33,093 nucleotides of DNA from Deltaproteobacteria bacterium (GTDB lineage Bacteria; Myxococcota_A; Polyangia; Polyangiales; Ga0077539): contig JADJAE010000089.1 in the NCBI GenBank assembly GCA_016704445.1, forward strand, positions 1 to 33,093. Reading direction: 5' to 3'. Below the pieces are notes generated by a model. It was not told the origin of the DNA and did not search any database. It was given only the letters and a program-made list of their open reading frames with translations. The translations under genes were made by a program, and so were the position numbers. Every line of letters begins with the position of its first letter. Position 1 is the first letter of the stretch. Shown here piece by piece: positions 19,610 to 28,698 of this stretch.

Positions 19610-22231
19610 TCAGTGCGCACCCTGGAGCTGATCGAGGCGCGCTCGCGCCGCGGGCTCCGAGGGGTTGATCCGGAGGATCTGCTGGAGGGTCGTGATGGCG
19701 CCCGGACGGTCGCCGGTGGCCACCTGGAGGTCGGCGAGGCGATGGAGGTATCGGGTGTTGCGCCGATCGAGCCGGGTCGCCGAGCGGTACTGTGCGAGCG
19801 CTCCCTGGGAGTCGCCGAGGCGATCGAGCACGTAGCCGAGCTGCGCGTGCGCCGCGGCGTCGTTGGGGCGCGAGCGCAGCTGGTCTGTGAGCAGCCGACG
19901 CGCGGTGGGCCAGTCCTGCCGACGGATCGCCTCAGCGAGCGGGGTCGTGGCGACGCCTGCGTCGGCGGTCGCCGCGGGTCGCGCGGTGGGCCGGACGTTG
20001 ACGGGCCGCGGGGTGGTACGCACCACGGGCGTCGGGCGCGGAGTCGGAGTCGGGGTCGGAGTCGGAGTCGGAGTCGGAGTCGGAGTCGGAGTCGGAGTCG
20101 GAGCGACGGTGCCTGCATCGACGACCGCGGGCGTCGGTGCAACCACCGCGACGACCGAGCCGGCGTCCGGCGTCGCGACGACGGTCGGCACATCCGGGGT
20201 GACCTCGACCATCGAGGGCACGTCCGTCTCCAGCGCCGAGGGAACATCGACCTCGGCGAGTAGCGCGCTCGCGTCCGGCACCGCGGGTTGAGCCTCGGGC
20301 ATGGTCGGCTGGACGACCGGCTGCGCTGGGGGCATCGCGGGATTGGAGAGCGCCGGGGGCGTCGGGGAAGGGGTGCGCGCACGGCGGACCCGCGCTGCGA
20401 GGTAGCCACCGCCGCCCGCGATGGCGACGAGGCCGAGAAGGCCGATCAGAAGGCCGGCACCGCGAGACTTCGGCGCCTGGGGGGCCGGAGGCTGCATCGA
20501 GATCGGGCCAGGAGCTCCCATGCCTGGTCCGTAAGGCGACCACTGCGGCTGCCCCTGAATGGGCTGCTGTCCCTGCATGGGCTGTCCCTGCATGGGTTGC
20601 CCCTGCATGGGCTGTCCCTGCATGGGCTGTCCCTGCATGGGCTGTCCCTGCATGGGCTGTCCCTGCATGGGCTGTCCCTGCATGGGCTGTCCGTAGTTCA
20701 TGAACGCCGCGGGTGGAGGCCCATCCATCGCGACGGTGTGGCTCACGGGGGGCTCGAATTGCGGGCCCGGCGGCTGCTGCAACTCGGGCTGCGGATACGA
20801 CCCCGGCGCCATCGGCATCGGCGCCGCTGGGGCCTCTCCGTAGGGCGGCGGCGACATCCGCGGGGCGCTCGCTGGATCCACCCCGGTCCCCGGGCCATAG
20901 GCCTGGAACTGGTTCATCTCGGGCGCAGCCTGCGGGCTCGCGGCGACCGGAGTCGGCGACGGTGAAAGGGGAGGGATCGCGCTCCCTCCGGACACCCGCG
21001 CGTTGACGGGGATGCCGAAGACCCGCGACGCTTCGTTCTGGTTGGTGTCGACGACGTCGTCGAAGTCGAGGGCCTCCGCGGGGATCGAGACGAGCGACGA
21101 GCCATCGGCCTCGGTCGGTGCGGCCACCGGAGACCCTTCGGGCGCGTGGCCCATCATGGTCTGCTTGAACGACTGCGCGGGCGCCGGGGTCGGCACTCTG
21201 AACACCGGGGCGGGCGTCGGCTCACGGAACACCGGCTGGGGCGCCGGGGTCGGCACTCGAAAGGTCGGCACCGGCGCCGGAGTCGGCTCACGAAACGGCG
21301 GTGCGGGCTGCTCGTAGACGAGTCCGGCGGGGCTGATGAGCCCCTCGACCGAGTCGGTCATCAAGGTGCGCTCGCCCATCTCGACGTCCCCCTCCGGGGG
21401 CGGCGGAATCGACGGGACCATCGGCTCGAGCTGACGCTCGACGATCTGCGCGCTCATCGGGCGCTCTCGCGGATCGCGGGCGAGCAGCGTCGAGACCAGC
21501 CGGGTGAGGGCGGGCGGCACCGAGGGGTCGAGCGGCTCGGGGTCGGCCTCGCACTGCAACTGCATCATCCGGCGCGGGTCGAGCGCCATGTATGGTGGCA
21601 TGCCGGAGAGGGCCTCGTAGAGCACGGCCCCGAGGCTGTAGAGGTCGGAGCGGAAGCTCATCAGCCGCCCGAGGATGGCCTCCGGCGCCGCGTATCCGGG
21701 GCAGCCCACGAGCGCCCGCCCGTCGGGGGAGACGAAGGTGCGACCGAGGCCGGCGTCGATCAGGTACACGCCGCCGTCCTGGCCGAGCAGCACGTGCCCG
21801 GGGCGGAGGTCGCGGTGCAGCAGGCCGTGGCGGTGGAGCTCGCCGAGGCCCGAGGCGAGGTGAAGGCCAAGCGTGGCGGCCTCGACGGGGGAGAGCCGCC
21901 CTCGGGAGGCGATGCGCTCGGCGAGCGTCTCGCCGACCACGAAGGGGCGGACGATCCAGGTGAGGTCGTTCTCCTCGCCCAGGTCGAGGACGGGCACCAG
22001 CACGGGGTGACGAACCTGCACGAGCTTCTGGAGTTCGCGGCGCACTCGCTGCCGGTCGGCGGGCGAGGCCGTCGGGTCGGGGCGCATCACCTTCACCAGC
22101 ACGGTGCGCCCGTGCTGGGGGTCGACGCCCTCGAAGAGCGCCGCGGTGGGGCTCTGGAAGCGAATGAAGCTCACCCGGTACTGCGCGCGCAGCGAGTCAG
22201 GGAGCGGGATTTCCGCCGGGTCGCCGGTCAT
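19610..22231 (-). CDS. Ser/Thr protein kinase-like membrane protein with TPR C-terminus
   Basis: An 873-residue protein. Residues 15-275 form a Hanks-type kinase domain: Lys47 (VLVKVM), Glu66, HRD at 139-141, DAG at 159-161 in place of DFG, and an APE at 182-184. The Gly-rich loop is degenerate (SFIRFQSPTAALFEG), and the catalytic-loop Asn is His146 (HRDLRPGH). Activity is therefore uncertain. A long Pro/Gln-rich linker holds FREPTPAP-type repeats (about 315-355) and seven MQGQP repeats plus a variant (about 511-553). A membrane helix (LLIGLLGLVAIAGGGG, about 592-610) follows, then a Thr-Pro repeat (about 710-730) and a TPR-like region (about 765-873). The layout resembles myxobacterial receptor kinases, with the kinase cytoplasmic and the TPR tail on the other side. 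It is divergent from prmA across 99 bp. Confidence 0.87.
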   Translation of the reverse strand: MTGDPAEIPLPDSLRAQYRVSFIRFQSPTAALFEGVDPQHGRTVLVKVMRPDPTASPADRQRVRRELQKLVQVRHPVLVPVLDLGEENDLTWIVRPFVVGETLAERIASRGRLSPVEAATLGLHLASGLGELHRHGLLHRDLRPGHVLLGQDGGVYLIDAGLGRTFVSPDGRALVGCPGYAAPEAILGRLMSFRSDLYSLGAVLYEALSGMPPYMALDPRRMMQLQCEADPEPLDPSVPPALTRLVSTLLARDPRERPMSAQIVERQLEPMVPSIPPPPEGDVEMGERTLMTDSVEGLISPAGLVYEQPAPPFREPTPAPVPTFRVPTPAPQPVFREPTPAPVFRVPTPAPAQSFKQTMMGHAPEGSPVAAPTEADGSSLVSIPAEALDFDDVVDTNQNEASRVFGIPVNARVSGGSAIPPLSPSPTPVAASPQAAPEMNQFQAYGPGTGVDPASAPRMSPPPYGEAPAAPMPMAPGSYPQPELQQPPGPQFEPPVSHTVAMDGPPPAAFMNYGQPMQGQPMQGQPMQGQPMQGQPMQGQPMQGQPMQGQPMQGQQPIQGQPQWSPYGPGMGAPGPISMQPPAPQAPKSRGAGLLIGLLGLVAIAGGGGYLAARVRRARTPSPTPPALSNPAMPPAQPVVQPTMPEAQPAVPDASALLAEVDVPSALETDVPSMVEVTPDVPTVVATPDAGSVVAVVAPTPAVVDAGTVAPTPTPTPTPTPTPTPTPTPTPRPTPVVRTTPRPVNVRPTARPAATADAGVATTPLAEAIRRQDWPTARRLLTDQLRSRPNDAAAHAQLGYVLDRLGDSQGALAQYRSATRLDRRNTRYLHRLADLQVATGDRPGAITTLQQILRINPSEPAARARLDQLQGAH
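20041..20100. repeat. Hexanucleotide GGAGTC tandem array inside the kinase-like gene
   Basis: About ten copies of a 6-bp unit, with one variant (GGGGTC), encode a run of alternating Thr-Pro on the minus strand. The reading frame is unaffected by whole-unit gain or loss, so its length may vary between strains. Confidence 0.85.
20571..20697. repeat. 15-bp tandem array encoding MQGQP repeats
   Basis: Eight nearly identical 15-bp units (GGGCTGTCCCTGCAT in plus-strand form, with single-base variants near 20595-20602) encode seven MQGQP repeats plus a final MQGQQP. Units differ mostly at silent positions. High identity implies recent expansion. Because 15 is a multiple of three, copy number can change without breaking the protein. 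Confidence 0.88.
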
Positions 22232-22330
22232 GATCGGGGGACCTTATCGCGGTTCGGCGCCGAGGCGCGAACGTAACGCAGCGCGCGGGCTTGCGGATCG
22301 CGACCGACGGCGACTAAGGGTCTCGCGGCG

Positions 22331-23191
22331 ATGAGCGAACCCACTTTCCCGCTGGTGATCGTTGAGACCGACCCCGTCGAGGCCGACGCCCTGCTCGGCC
22401 GGTTGAGCATGTCCGGCGCCGAGTGCGTCGAGACCCGGGACGCCACGACCCTCACCAAGGGCGGGCCCCGAGGGGTCACCCTGGTGGCGAGCTTCAGCGA
22501 CGAGGCGCTCGCCCGCGAGGCGCTGGCCGACCTCGGGCCTTCGGTGGAGGCGAGGCTCGAGTTCGTCGTCGGCGACGCCTGGCGCGACGGCTGGAAGGAG
22601 CACTGGAAGCCCACCCGCATCACCTCCAGCGTCGTGGTCGTCCCGTCGTGGACCGAGTACGAGCCGCTCCCGGGCGACATGCTGCTGCGCTTCGATCCCG
22701 GGCGCGCCTTTGGCACCGGGCAGCACCCCTCGACCACCCTGGCCGCGCAGATGGTCGAGCGGCAGACGCTCGCCGGCCGCCACCAGTTCATGCTCGATCT
22801 CGGGTGCGGCTCCGGCATCCTGGCCTTCGTGGCCCTGCTCCACGGGCTTCCCCGGGCGATCGCGTGCGACATCGATCAGGAGTCCGTGGAGAGCGCGGTG
22901 GAGAACGCCGCGATGCTCGGGTTCGCCGAGCGCCTCGACCTGCGCGTGGGAGGCTTCGACGCGGTGCCGGAGACCTCGTCGCTGGTGGCCGCCAACATCG
23001 AGGCCGGGGTGCTCGTCCCCAACGCCGCCGTCGTGGCCTCCAAGGTCGCGCCCGGGGGCGTGCTGATCCTCTCGGGCATCCTCGCCACGCAGCGCGCGAT
23101 GCTCACCGACGCATACGTCGCGCAGGGCATGACGCTCGCCGACGTGGCGGGCGAGGGCGACTGGATCGCGATGGAGTTCCATCGGCCGTGA
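22331..23191 (+). CDS. prmA: Ribosomal protein L11 methyltransferase
   Basis: PrmA trimethylates ribosomal protein L11 using S-adenosylmethionine. The 286-residue protein has the expected N-terminal substrate domain, then the hallmark DPGRAFGTGQHPSTTL (122-137), SAM motif I DLGCGSGILAF (156-166), the acidic CDID after it, and AANIEAG where other PrmA proteins have ANIL. Length is normal. Start is the ATG at 22331. The stop overlaps the rsmE start (GTGA), which shows translational coupling of two ribosome-modification genes. Confidence 0.93.
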   Translation: MSEPTFPLVIVETDPVEADALLGRLSMSGAECVETRDATTLTKGGPRGVTLVASFSDEALAREALADLGPSVEARLEFVVGDAWRDGWKEHWKPTRITSSVVVVPSWTEYEPLPGDMLLRFDPGRAFGTGQHPSTTLAAQMVERQTLAGRHQFMLDLGCGSGILAFVALLHGLPRAIACDIDQESVESAVENAAMLGFAERLDLRVGGFDAVPETSSLVAANIEAGVLVPNAAVVASKVAPGGVLILSGILATQRAMLTDAYVAQGMTLADVAGEGDWIAMEFHRP

Positions 23192-23958
23192 GCGAGCGGG
23201 TGCGGGTCGAGCCGTCGGCCCTCTCGGGCTCGGCGACCGCGCTCTCGGTGGACGGCGACCGGGGCCACCACCTCGTGAGGGTCACGCGGGTGAGGGTCGG
23301 CGACCGGGTCGTCGCCTTCGACGGGGCCGGCCGCGAGCGCCCCGCGGAGGTCTCGCGCGTCGGGCGCGGCGAGGTACTGCTCTCCTGGACGGGCCCCGCG
23401 GCGACCGGCGTGGGCGCCGACCGGGCGCGGGTGCGCTGGATCCAGGGGCTTCCGAAGGGCGACAAGATGGATCTCATCGTGCGCCAGGCGACGGAGCTCG
23501 GCGTCGCGTCGATCGCGCCGGTGTTCACGGCGAGGTCGATCCCGCGCGAGCAGCCCGAGCGCTGGGCTCTGCGGCTACAGCGCTGGGAGCGCATCGCCGA
23601 GGAGGCCAGCCGCCAGTGCGGGAGGGCCGACGTCCCGTCGATCGAGGCGCCGCAGCCCCTCGCCGCGCTCTGCGCCGCCCCGGCGGGCCGCGTGGTGCGG
23701 CTGACGGCCTGGGAGGGAGCGACCGCGTCGCTGCGCGCGGCCATCGAGGCGAGCGCGGAGGGGCTGCCCTTCGAGGTGCTGGCGGGCCCGGAGGGCGGCT
23801 TCGAGGCGGCCGAGGTGGAGGCCGCCGCGGCGGCGGGCTTCGCGCCGGTCTCGCTCGGGCCGAGGATCCTCCGGGCGGAGACCACCGCCGCGGCCTTTCT
23901 CTCGGCGCTCTCGGTGCTCCGAGGCGATCTCGGCGGCTCCCGAGCGATGATGCGTTGA
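23188..23958 (+). CDS. rsmE: 16S rRNA (uracil1498-N3)-methyltransferase
   Basis: RsmE methylates N3 of U1498 in 16S rRNA and belongs to the knotted SPOUT methyltransferases. The GTG start at 23188 overlaps the prmA stop by 4 bp. The 256-residue product shows GHHLVRVTRVRVGDRVVAFDG at its N-terminus (PUA-like domain), then GLPKGDKMDLIVRQATELGV, RWERIAEEASRQCGR, and the SAM-knot motifs LAGPEGGFEAAEVEAA and LGPRILRAETTAAAFL, all strong RsmE signatures. prmA-rsmE adjacency is common in bacteria. The downstream gene starts after 70 bp. Confidence 0.94.
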   Translation: MSERVRVEPSALSGSATALSVDGDRGHHLVRVTRVRVGDRVVAFDGAGRERPAEVSRVGRGEVLLSWTGPAATGVGADRARVRWIQGLPKGDKMDLIVRQATELGVASIAPVFTARSIPREQPERWALRLQRWERIAEEASRQCGRADVPSIEAPQPLAALCAAPAGRVVRLTAWEGATASLRAAIEASAEGLPFEVLAGPEGGFEAAEVEAAAAAGFAPVSLGPRILRAETTAAAFLSALSVLRGDLGGSRAMMR

Positions 23959-24028
23959 CAGAGTTCTCGCCCATACGCGATCGTCCAAAGACCCCGCGTC
24001 CCTGAGGGGCGAACGCGAGCATCTGACG

Positions 24029-26560
24029 ATGTCCCTCCTCTCTGCGATTCTCACCCAGGATCAGGTCGTTTCGCCTCGAAAGATCGACGCCGCGATCCAG
24101 CGTCAGGTCATATCCGGAGGAGACTTCGAGACCAACCTCCTCGAGGTCGACGCGCTCGGTGAGGACACCCTCTCCGGCTACTGCGCCGCCCTCCTGGGCC
24201 TGCCGCCTGCCTCTCGCGAGGCGGTGCTCTCGGCCGAAGCCTTCGCCGTCGCCCGCCTGCCTCGCGAGCTCGCCGCGCGCCACCAGGTGGTGCCCCTCTC
24301 GATCGTCGATGGTCGCCTGGTGGTCATCGCCGCGGAGAACCTCGACGCGAGCGCCCGTCGCGCGCTGGAGACCGCCGCCGGGATGCCGATCGAGGTGCGC
24401 GCGGTGACGTCGTTTCGCCTCGCGTGGGCGCTCTGGCGCTACTATCAGCAGCCCCTTTCGCCGCGCTTTCTCCGGCTGGCCGATCGTCTGAGCGCCCTCG
24501 CGGCGGGTCCTTCTCCGGTCGTCACGCTGCCGAGCGCGCGCCCCTCGGTGCCGGCCTCGGCCCCGTCTGCCGCGCCGCCGTCGAAGGCCGTCAACTCCGC
24601 CTTTGCTGCCCTCGCCGCGCTGCTCGACGACGAGGACGAGGACGAGGAGGATGACGAGGACGAGCACGAGGACGAGGCCCCGGACGAGCCGCCGCCTCAC
24701 GTCACCGCGACGCGCGCCGCCATCGTGCTGCAGACGCCCAACCCCACGCCCGTGGTGGATACGCCCACCGTGGTGACGCCGGTGGCCACGCGGTCTGATC
24801 CCCTGGCGCAGATTCCCCCAGGCACGCGTCCGTCGACTCCGCCGCCGATGTTCGTCGAGGACCAGCATCAGCGGAACACGGTCCCGGTCTCGGTGCCTCG
24901 GCCTTCGCCGCCGCCGGCGACTCGCCCGCTTCCGGAGTCTGGGGACTCGGTTCAGTCCGCCGCGCGGCGCAAGGGCTCGGTGCTCCCCTCGCTAGACCAC
25001 CTCACCGAGGCCCAGCGCCGCCTCGCCGCCGCGAAGGACCGCGAGGAGGTCATCGACGCCCTTCTCACGCATGTGCTGGAGGGCTGGAGGTACGCGGCGC
25101 TCTGCGTCGTCCAGGGCGACTCGCTGGAGGGCCTCTCGGGCCGGGGCGAAGGCGTCGATGGCGCTGCGCTCCGCGGCGTGGCGGTGCCGCTGAAGTCATT
25201 GCCCGCGGTGGCCGGCGTGAAGACCAGCGGCGAGGCGGCCATCGTGAAGCTGCTCGGCACGCCCGAGGCGGAGCTCGCGCTGCGGCTCGGCCGTGAGACC
25301 GCCATCGAGGCGGCGGTGGTGCCCCTCACTCTGCGGGGCCGCGTGACGCTCCTGCTCTGGGCCGACCTCGGGGGCGACTCCATCACCCCGCTGCAGCTGC
25401 GCGCCCTCGGGCTCTTCGCGGAGGACTGCGCCTCGGCCTTCGCGCGGCTGATCGTGGAGCGCAAGCGATCGAGCGTTCCGGTGACCGCCGTGGTTCCGCG
25501 CGAGCCCACGCTGCCGCCGATGTCCCGGCCGCCGCGCACGCCGGGGCCCGATCGGGAGGCCAGGGCTGCGGCGCTGCGCTCGGCGGTGCTCGCGGGCGTC
25601 GCTCGCCGCAGGCCATCGCTCTCGGGCGTGGCGCGCGGGGAGGCGAAGCCGAAGACCAAGTCCTCGCAGCGCGGTGACACGGAGGTCGATCGGCTCGTCG
25701 AGGAGGTCGCCCGCGGCGGTACCCTCCCGGAGCGCACCGCGGCGACGCTGCTGGGCATGGGCGATCGGGCCCTCGCGGCGCTCTTCCGCTACTTCCCAGG
25801 TCCGAACACGCTCAACCGCACGGCCCCGCTCACGAAGATGCCCGCCATCGAGGAGAGCGGCCCGCTGCTCCGGCTGGCGCTGATGTTCCGTCAGGCGGCG
25901 GTGCCGGCGCTGCTCGAGGCGCTCGACAGCGAAGACCCCGATCGGCGCTTCTGCGCGCTGCTCTGCCTGCACGAGGTGGCGCACCCCTCGGCGCTCCCTC
26001 GGCTCACCACCCTGGTGCTGGCCGACGACGAGACGCTCCACCCGGCGGCGCTCGAGGTGCTGCGGGCGCACCGGCGCTTCCCGGAGTTCGCCGCGGTGGG
26101 CGCCACGCTGCGCACGGCGCTGCGCGAGCCTCGCGACTCCGCCCTGGTGCGCCGCCGGGCCGCGGCGGCCCTCGGTGAGCTGCGCGACGTCGACGCGGTG
26201 CCGCTGCTCATCGCGGCGCTCTCCGACCGCGACGGCCCGCTCTCCCTGGCGGCGCAGCGCGGCCTGGTGCTGATCACCCGTCAGGACTTCGGCACCACCG
26301 CGCAGCACTGGATCGACTGGTGGTCCGGGGCCTCGTCGCGGCACCGGGTGGAGTGGCTCATCGACGCGCTGCTGCACGTCGACGGCACCCTCCGGCACGA
26401 GGCCAGCGAGGAGCTGAAGAAGCTCACGGGGCAGTTCTTCGGCTACTACTACAACCTCCCGCGGCGAGAGCGGGAGCGGGCGCATCAGCGGTACATCGAG
26501 TGGTGGGACCGCGAGGGCGCCGAGCGGTTTGCGGGTCGAAGCGTCTCCGAAGGGCGGTGA
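24029..26560 (+). CDS. MshEN (GspE N-terminal)-type domain, GAF-like and HEAT-repeat protein
   Basis: An 843-residue soluble protein in three parts. Residues 1-150 (LTQDQVVSPRKIDAAIQRQV...RLPRELAARHQVVPLSIVDG...RLVVIAAENLDA) look like the GspE/MshEN domain that heads type II secretion and type IV pilus ATPases, and in MshE binds c-di-GMP. A Pro-rich linker contains a nearly pure Asp/Glu run (about 199-217). Residues about 320-480 resemble a GAF domain (EAQRRLAAAKDREEVIDALL...RYAALCVV...IEAAVVPLTLRGRVTLLLWAD). From about 615 to 800 there are HEAT-like helical repeats (AAVPALLEALDSEDPDRRFC, AAAALGELRDVDAVPLLIAAL). No ATPase domain is present, so it is not a secretion motor; a signalling or scaffold role is plausible. 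It lies in a unit with prmA-rsmE and the SDR gene. Confidence 0.83.
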   Translation: MSLLSAILTQDQVVSPRKIDAAIQRQVISGGDFETNLLEVDALGEDTLSGYCAALLGLPPASREAVLSAEAFAVARLPRELAARHQVVPLSIVDGRLVVIAAENLDASARRALETAAGMPIEVRAVTSFRLAWALWRYYQQPLSPRFLRLADRLSALAAGPSPVVTLPSARPSVPASAPSAAPPSKAVNSAFAALAALLDDEDEDEEDDEDEHEDEAPDEPPPHVTATRAAIVLQTPNPTPVVDTPTVVTPVATRSDPLAQIPPGTRPSTPPPMFVEDQHQRNTVPVSVPRPSPPPATRPLPESGDSVQSAARRKGSVLPSLDHLTEAQRRLAAAKDREEVIDALLTHVLEGWRYAALCVVQGDSLEGLSGRGEGVDGAALRGVAVPLKSLPAVAGVKTSGEAAIVKLLGTPEAELALRLGRETAIEAAVVPLTLRGRVTLLLWADLGGDSITPLQLRALGLFAEDCASAFARLIVERKRSSVPVTAVVPREPTLPPMSRPPRTPGPDREARAAALRSAVLAGVARRRPSLSGVARGEAKPKTKSSQRGDTEVDRLVEEVARGGTLPERTAATLLGMGDRALAALFRYFPGPNTLNRTAPLTKMPAIEESGPLLRLALMFRQAAVPALLEALDSEDPDRRFCALLCLHEVAHPSALPRLTTLVLADDETLHPAALEVLRAHRRFPEFAAVGATLRTALREPRDSALVRRRAAAALGELRDVDAVPLLIAALSDRDGPLSLAAQRGLVLITRQDFGTTAQHWIDWWSGASSRHRVEWLIDALLHVDGTLRHEASEELKKLTGQFFGYYYNLPRRERERAHQRYIEWWDREGAERFAGRSVSEGR

Positions 26561-26563
26561 GTC

Positions 26564-27400
26564 GTGACACTGGTGGTGCATCCGAGGGCGGTGGTGACCG
26601 GCGCGGGCAGCGGGCTCGGTCGGGCGTTCTGTATCGAGCTGTCGCGCCGCGGGGCGCGGGTGGTCGGCGCCGACGTGCGGGAGGAGGGGCTCAAGGAGAC
26701 CGCCGCGCTGATGCCGGGCGCGCCGATGGAGACCTTCGTCTGCGACGTCTCGAAGCGTGAGTCCGTCGACGCGCTCGAGCGCTTCGCCCAGGAGAAGATG
26801 GGCGGCGTCGACCTGCTCATCAACAACGCGGGCGTCGCCGTCGCCGGGGAGATGGGCACCGTCAGCGGCGAGGACTGGGCCTGGATCGTCGGCGTCAACC
26901 TCCTGGGCGTGGCGCACGGCTGCGAGGCCTTCATCCCCGGGATGCGCCGCCAGGGCAGCGGGCACGTGATCAACGTCGCGAGCCTGGCGGGCATCGCGTG
27001 CGCGCCGACGATGGCGCCGTACAACGCCACCAAGGCCGCGGTCATCGCCATCTCCGAGACCCTCGCGGGCGAGCTCGAAGGCACCGGCGTCGGGGTCACC
27101 GTGCTCTGCCCGTCGTTCTTCCCGACCAACATCCTGGCCGACTCCCGCGGCAGCGACACGAAGGCCCGCGGCATGGCCGAGAAGATGATGGCGAAGAGCA
27201 AGTGGACCGCCGAGGACGTCGCGCGCATGACGCTCGACGACGCCGCCGCAGGGCAGCTCTACGTCCTGCCTCACGCCGAGGGCCGGCTGCTCTGGTGGGT
27301 GAAGCGCAGCGCGCCGCAGGCCTTCCACCACGGCGCCGCGACGGTGCTGGCGAAGCTCCAGAAGCGGATGGCCCGCTGGCGCTTCTGGGGTCGTGGATGA
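26564..27400 (+). CDS. Short-chain dehydrogenase/reductase
   Basis: A 278-residue classical SDR, an NAD(P)-dependent oxidoreductase of unknown substrate. The cofactor loop TGAGSGLG is at residues 12-19, NNAG at 87-90, and the catalytic residues are Ser140, Tyr153 and Lys157 (SLAG...YNATK). The acidic VVGADVREEG after the second strand (Asp37) suggests NAD preference, which is inferred. The C-terminus is longer and basic (KLQKRMARWRFWG). The start is a GTG at 26564, only 3 bp after the preceding stop, so the two are probably coupled. It converges with the VWA gene, whose 3' end is unclear. Confidence 0.92.
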   Translation: MTLVVHPRAVVTGAGSGLGRAFCIELSRRGARVVGADVREEGLKETAALMPGAPMETFVCDVSKRESVDALERFAQEKMGGVDLLINNAGVAVAGEMGTVSGEDWAWIVGVNLLGVAHGCEAFIPGMRRQGSGHVINVASLAGIACAPTMAPYNATKAAVIAISETLAGELEGTGVGVTVLCPSFFPTNILADSRGSDTKARGMAEKMMAKSKWTAEDVARMTLDDAAAGQLYVLPHAEGRLLWWVKRSAPQAFHHGAATVLAKLQKRMARWRFWGRG

Positions 27401-27412
27401 CCCCGATGAAGC

Positions 27413-28678
27413 TCAGCTGGGTGTTGTGCGCCCACGAGCTGAAGCGCCGCCGCGCCTCCTTCGACTCGTCGCTGGCGCTGAACATCGCCCGCTCGACCGC
27501 GTCGACGTTGGGCATGTGGCGCAGCTCGTCGTCCCGCACGAGGCCCCGCTCGGTGAACAGCCGGCGCAGCCCGCGCGCCGCTCCAGTCGGCGGGTGACGG
27601 CGTCGCGGTCGCCCCGGTCGAGGCCGTCCCACGCCGCGCGCACCTCGGCCAGCGTGCGCTGCACCAGCAGCTCGAGCGCGACCCGGCGACGCGAGGCCTC
27701 CGGCCCACGCCGGGGCAGCACCAGCGTCACCCGCGCGCTGTCCTCCAGCGCGTCGAGCTCGGCCATCCGCGCCTTCACGTTGGCCGGGTCGTGGCCGTAG
27801 CCCGGGGCCGTCGCCTGCCCGCCGCGGCGGGGTTCACCACCCGGCCTCGCGCCGTGGCGAAGCCGAGCATCGCGTCGGGCGTGCCGTCGCGGAGGGACAC
27901 CGAGAGCAGCACCGCGCGGGGCGCGTCGCGGGCCACGCCGCCGATGCGCACGTCCAGCGAGCGGTCGCCGGGCTTGCAGGGGTAGCGGTGCAGCACCTCC
28001 GCGCGGTCGACCCGCGGGGTGAGCTGCAGACGATCTCCGGCAGCGCGCTCTCCTCGCGCAGGTAGTGGAAGCGCCCCTCGCCGGCCTCCGCGAGGGCGAC
28101 GCAGAGCCCGTCGTCGATGCCGTCGCCGAGGCCGACGATGCTGGTCTCCACGCCGCGCGCGTGGCCCTCCATCACCCGGGCGCGCAGGGCGTCGCGCTGC
28201 GTCTCGCCGCGCGACGGGTACCCGTCCGGTGAGCAGCAGCACCCGCCGCACCGCGAGCGGCGCCACCACGCGGAGCACCGCCTCGCTGGCCTCGCGCCAC
28301 CCGCCGCCGAGGTTGGTGCCCACGCCCGTGGCGAGGCGGTCGAGGGCGCGCCGGGCGGTCTCCGCGCCCGCCGCGTCGAAGGGCGAGGGGCGACCGCCAC
28401 CCGGGCGTCGCGGTCGAAGGTGATCACCGCGACCCGGTCTTGCGGGCCGAGCGAGGCGAGCACGTCGCGGGTCGCCTGCAGCGCCAGCGCGAAGCGGCCC
28501 CCGCGCATCGAGCTCGACGCGTCGATGGCGATGGCGAGGCAGCGGCGCGCGCGCCTCGGCGCCGGGCCCGTAGGCGGGCGGTCCCGCGCCCGCTGACCTC
28601 GAAGAGCAGGAACGCGTCGCGCGCCCCGGCCCCGAGCTCCGGCAGCCGCGCGGCGTGACAGACCAGGCCAATGGGCAT
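27413..28678 (-). CDS. Von Willebrand A domain protein (multiply frameshifted)
   Basis: Coding signal is continuous but moves between all three frames. Starting at the ATG at 28678 (MPIGLVCHAARLPELGAG) it reads AIAIDASSSMRGGRFALAL, where DASSS (28509-28523) is the metal-binding MIDAS motif of VWA domains. It then continues through LASLGPQDRVAVITFDRDA, GVGTNLGGGW, VLLLTDGYPSRGE and GVETSIVGLGDGIDDG. The C-terminal part (RVDRAEVLHRYPCKPGDRSL, then SARVTLVLPRRGPEASRRR) has no domain I know. At least six single-base indels are needed to join it. The gene begins 20 bp after the TldE stop, so it belongs to the same unit. The end is uncertain: a stop at 27413 exists in one frame, while coding-like sequence (SWAHNTQLSFIGVIHD) continues in another into the SDR 3' end. 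Confidence 0.72.
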
Positions 28679-28698
28679 CGCGCGCCGTCGATCCCTTC

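Noticed and set aside
20041..20697. Possible CRISPR-like array
   Set aside because: Repeats are direct, 6 or 15 bp long, without spacers, and encode Thr-Pro and MQGQP within one continuous protein.
27413..28678. VWA gene as a true pseudogene
   Set aside because: Codon character and conserved motifs persist through every break and the neighbouring genes are damaged in the same way, so errors are likelier than decay; not proven.
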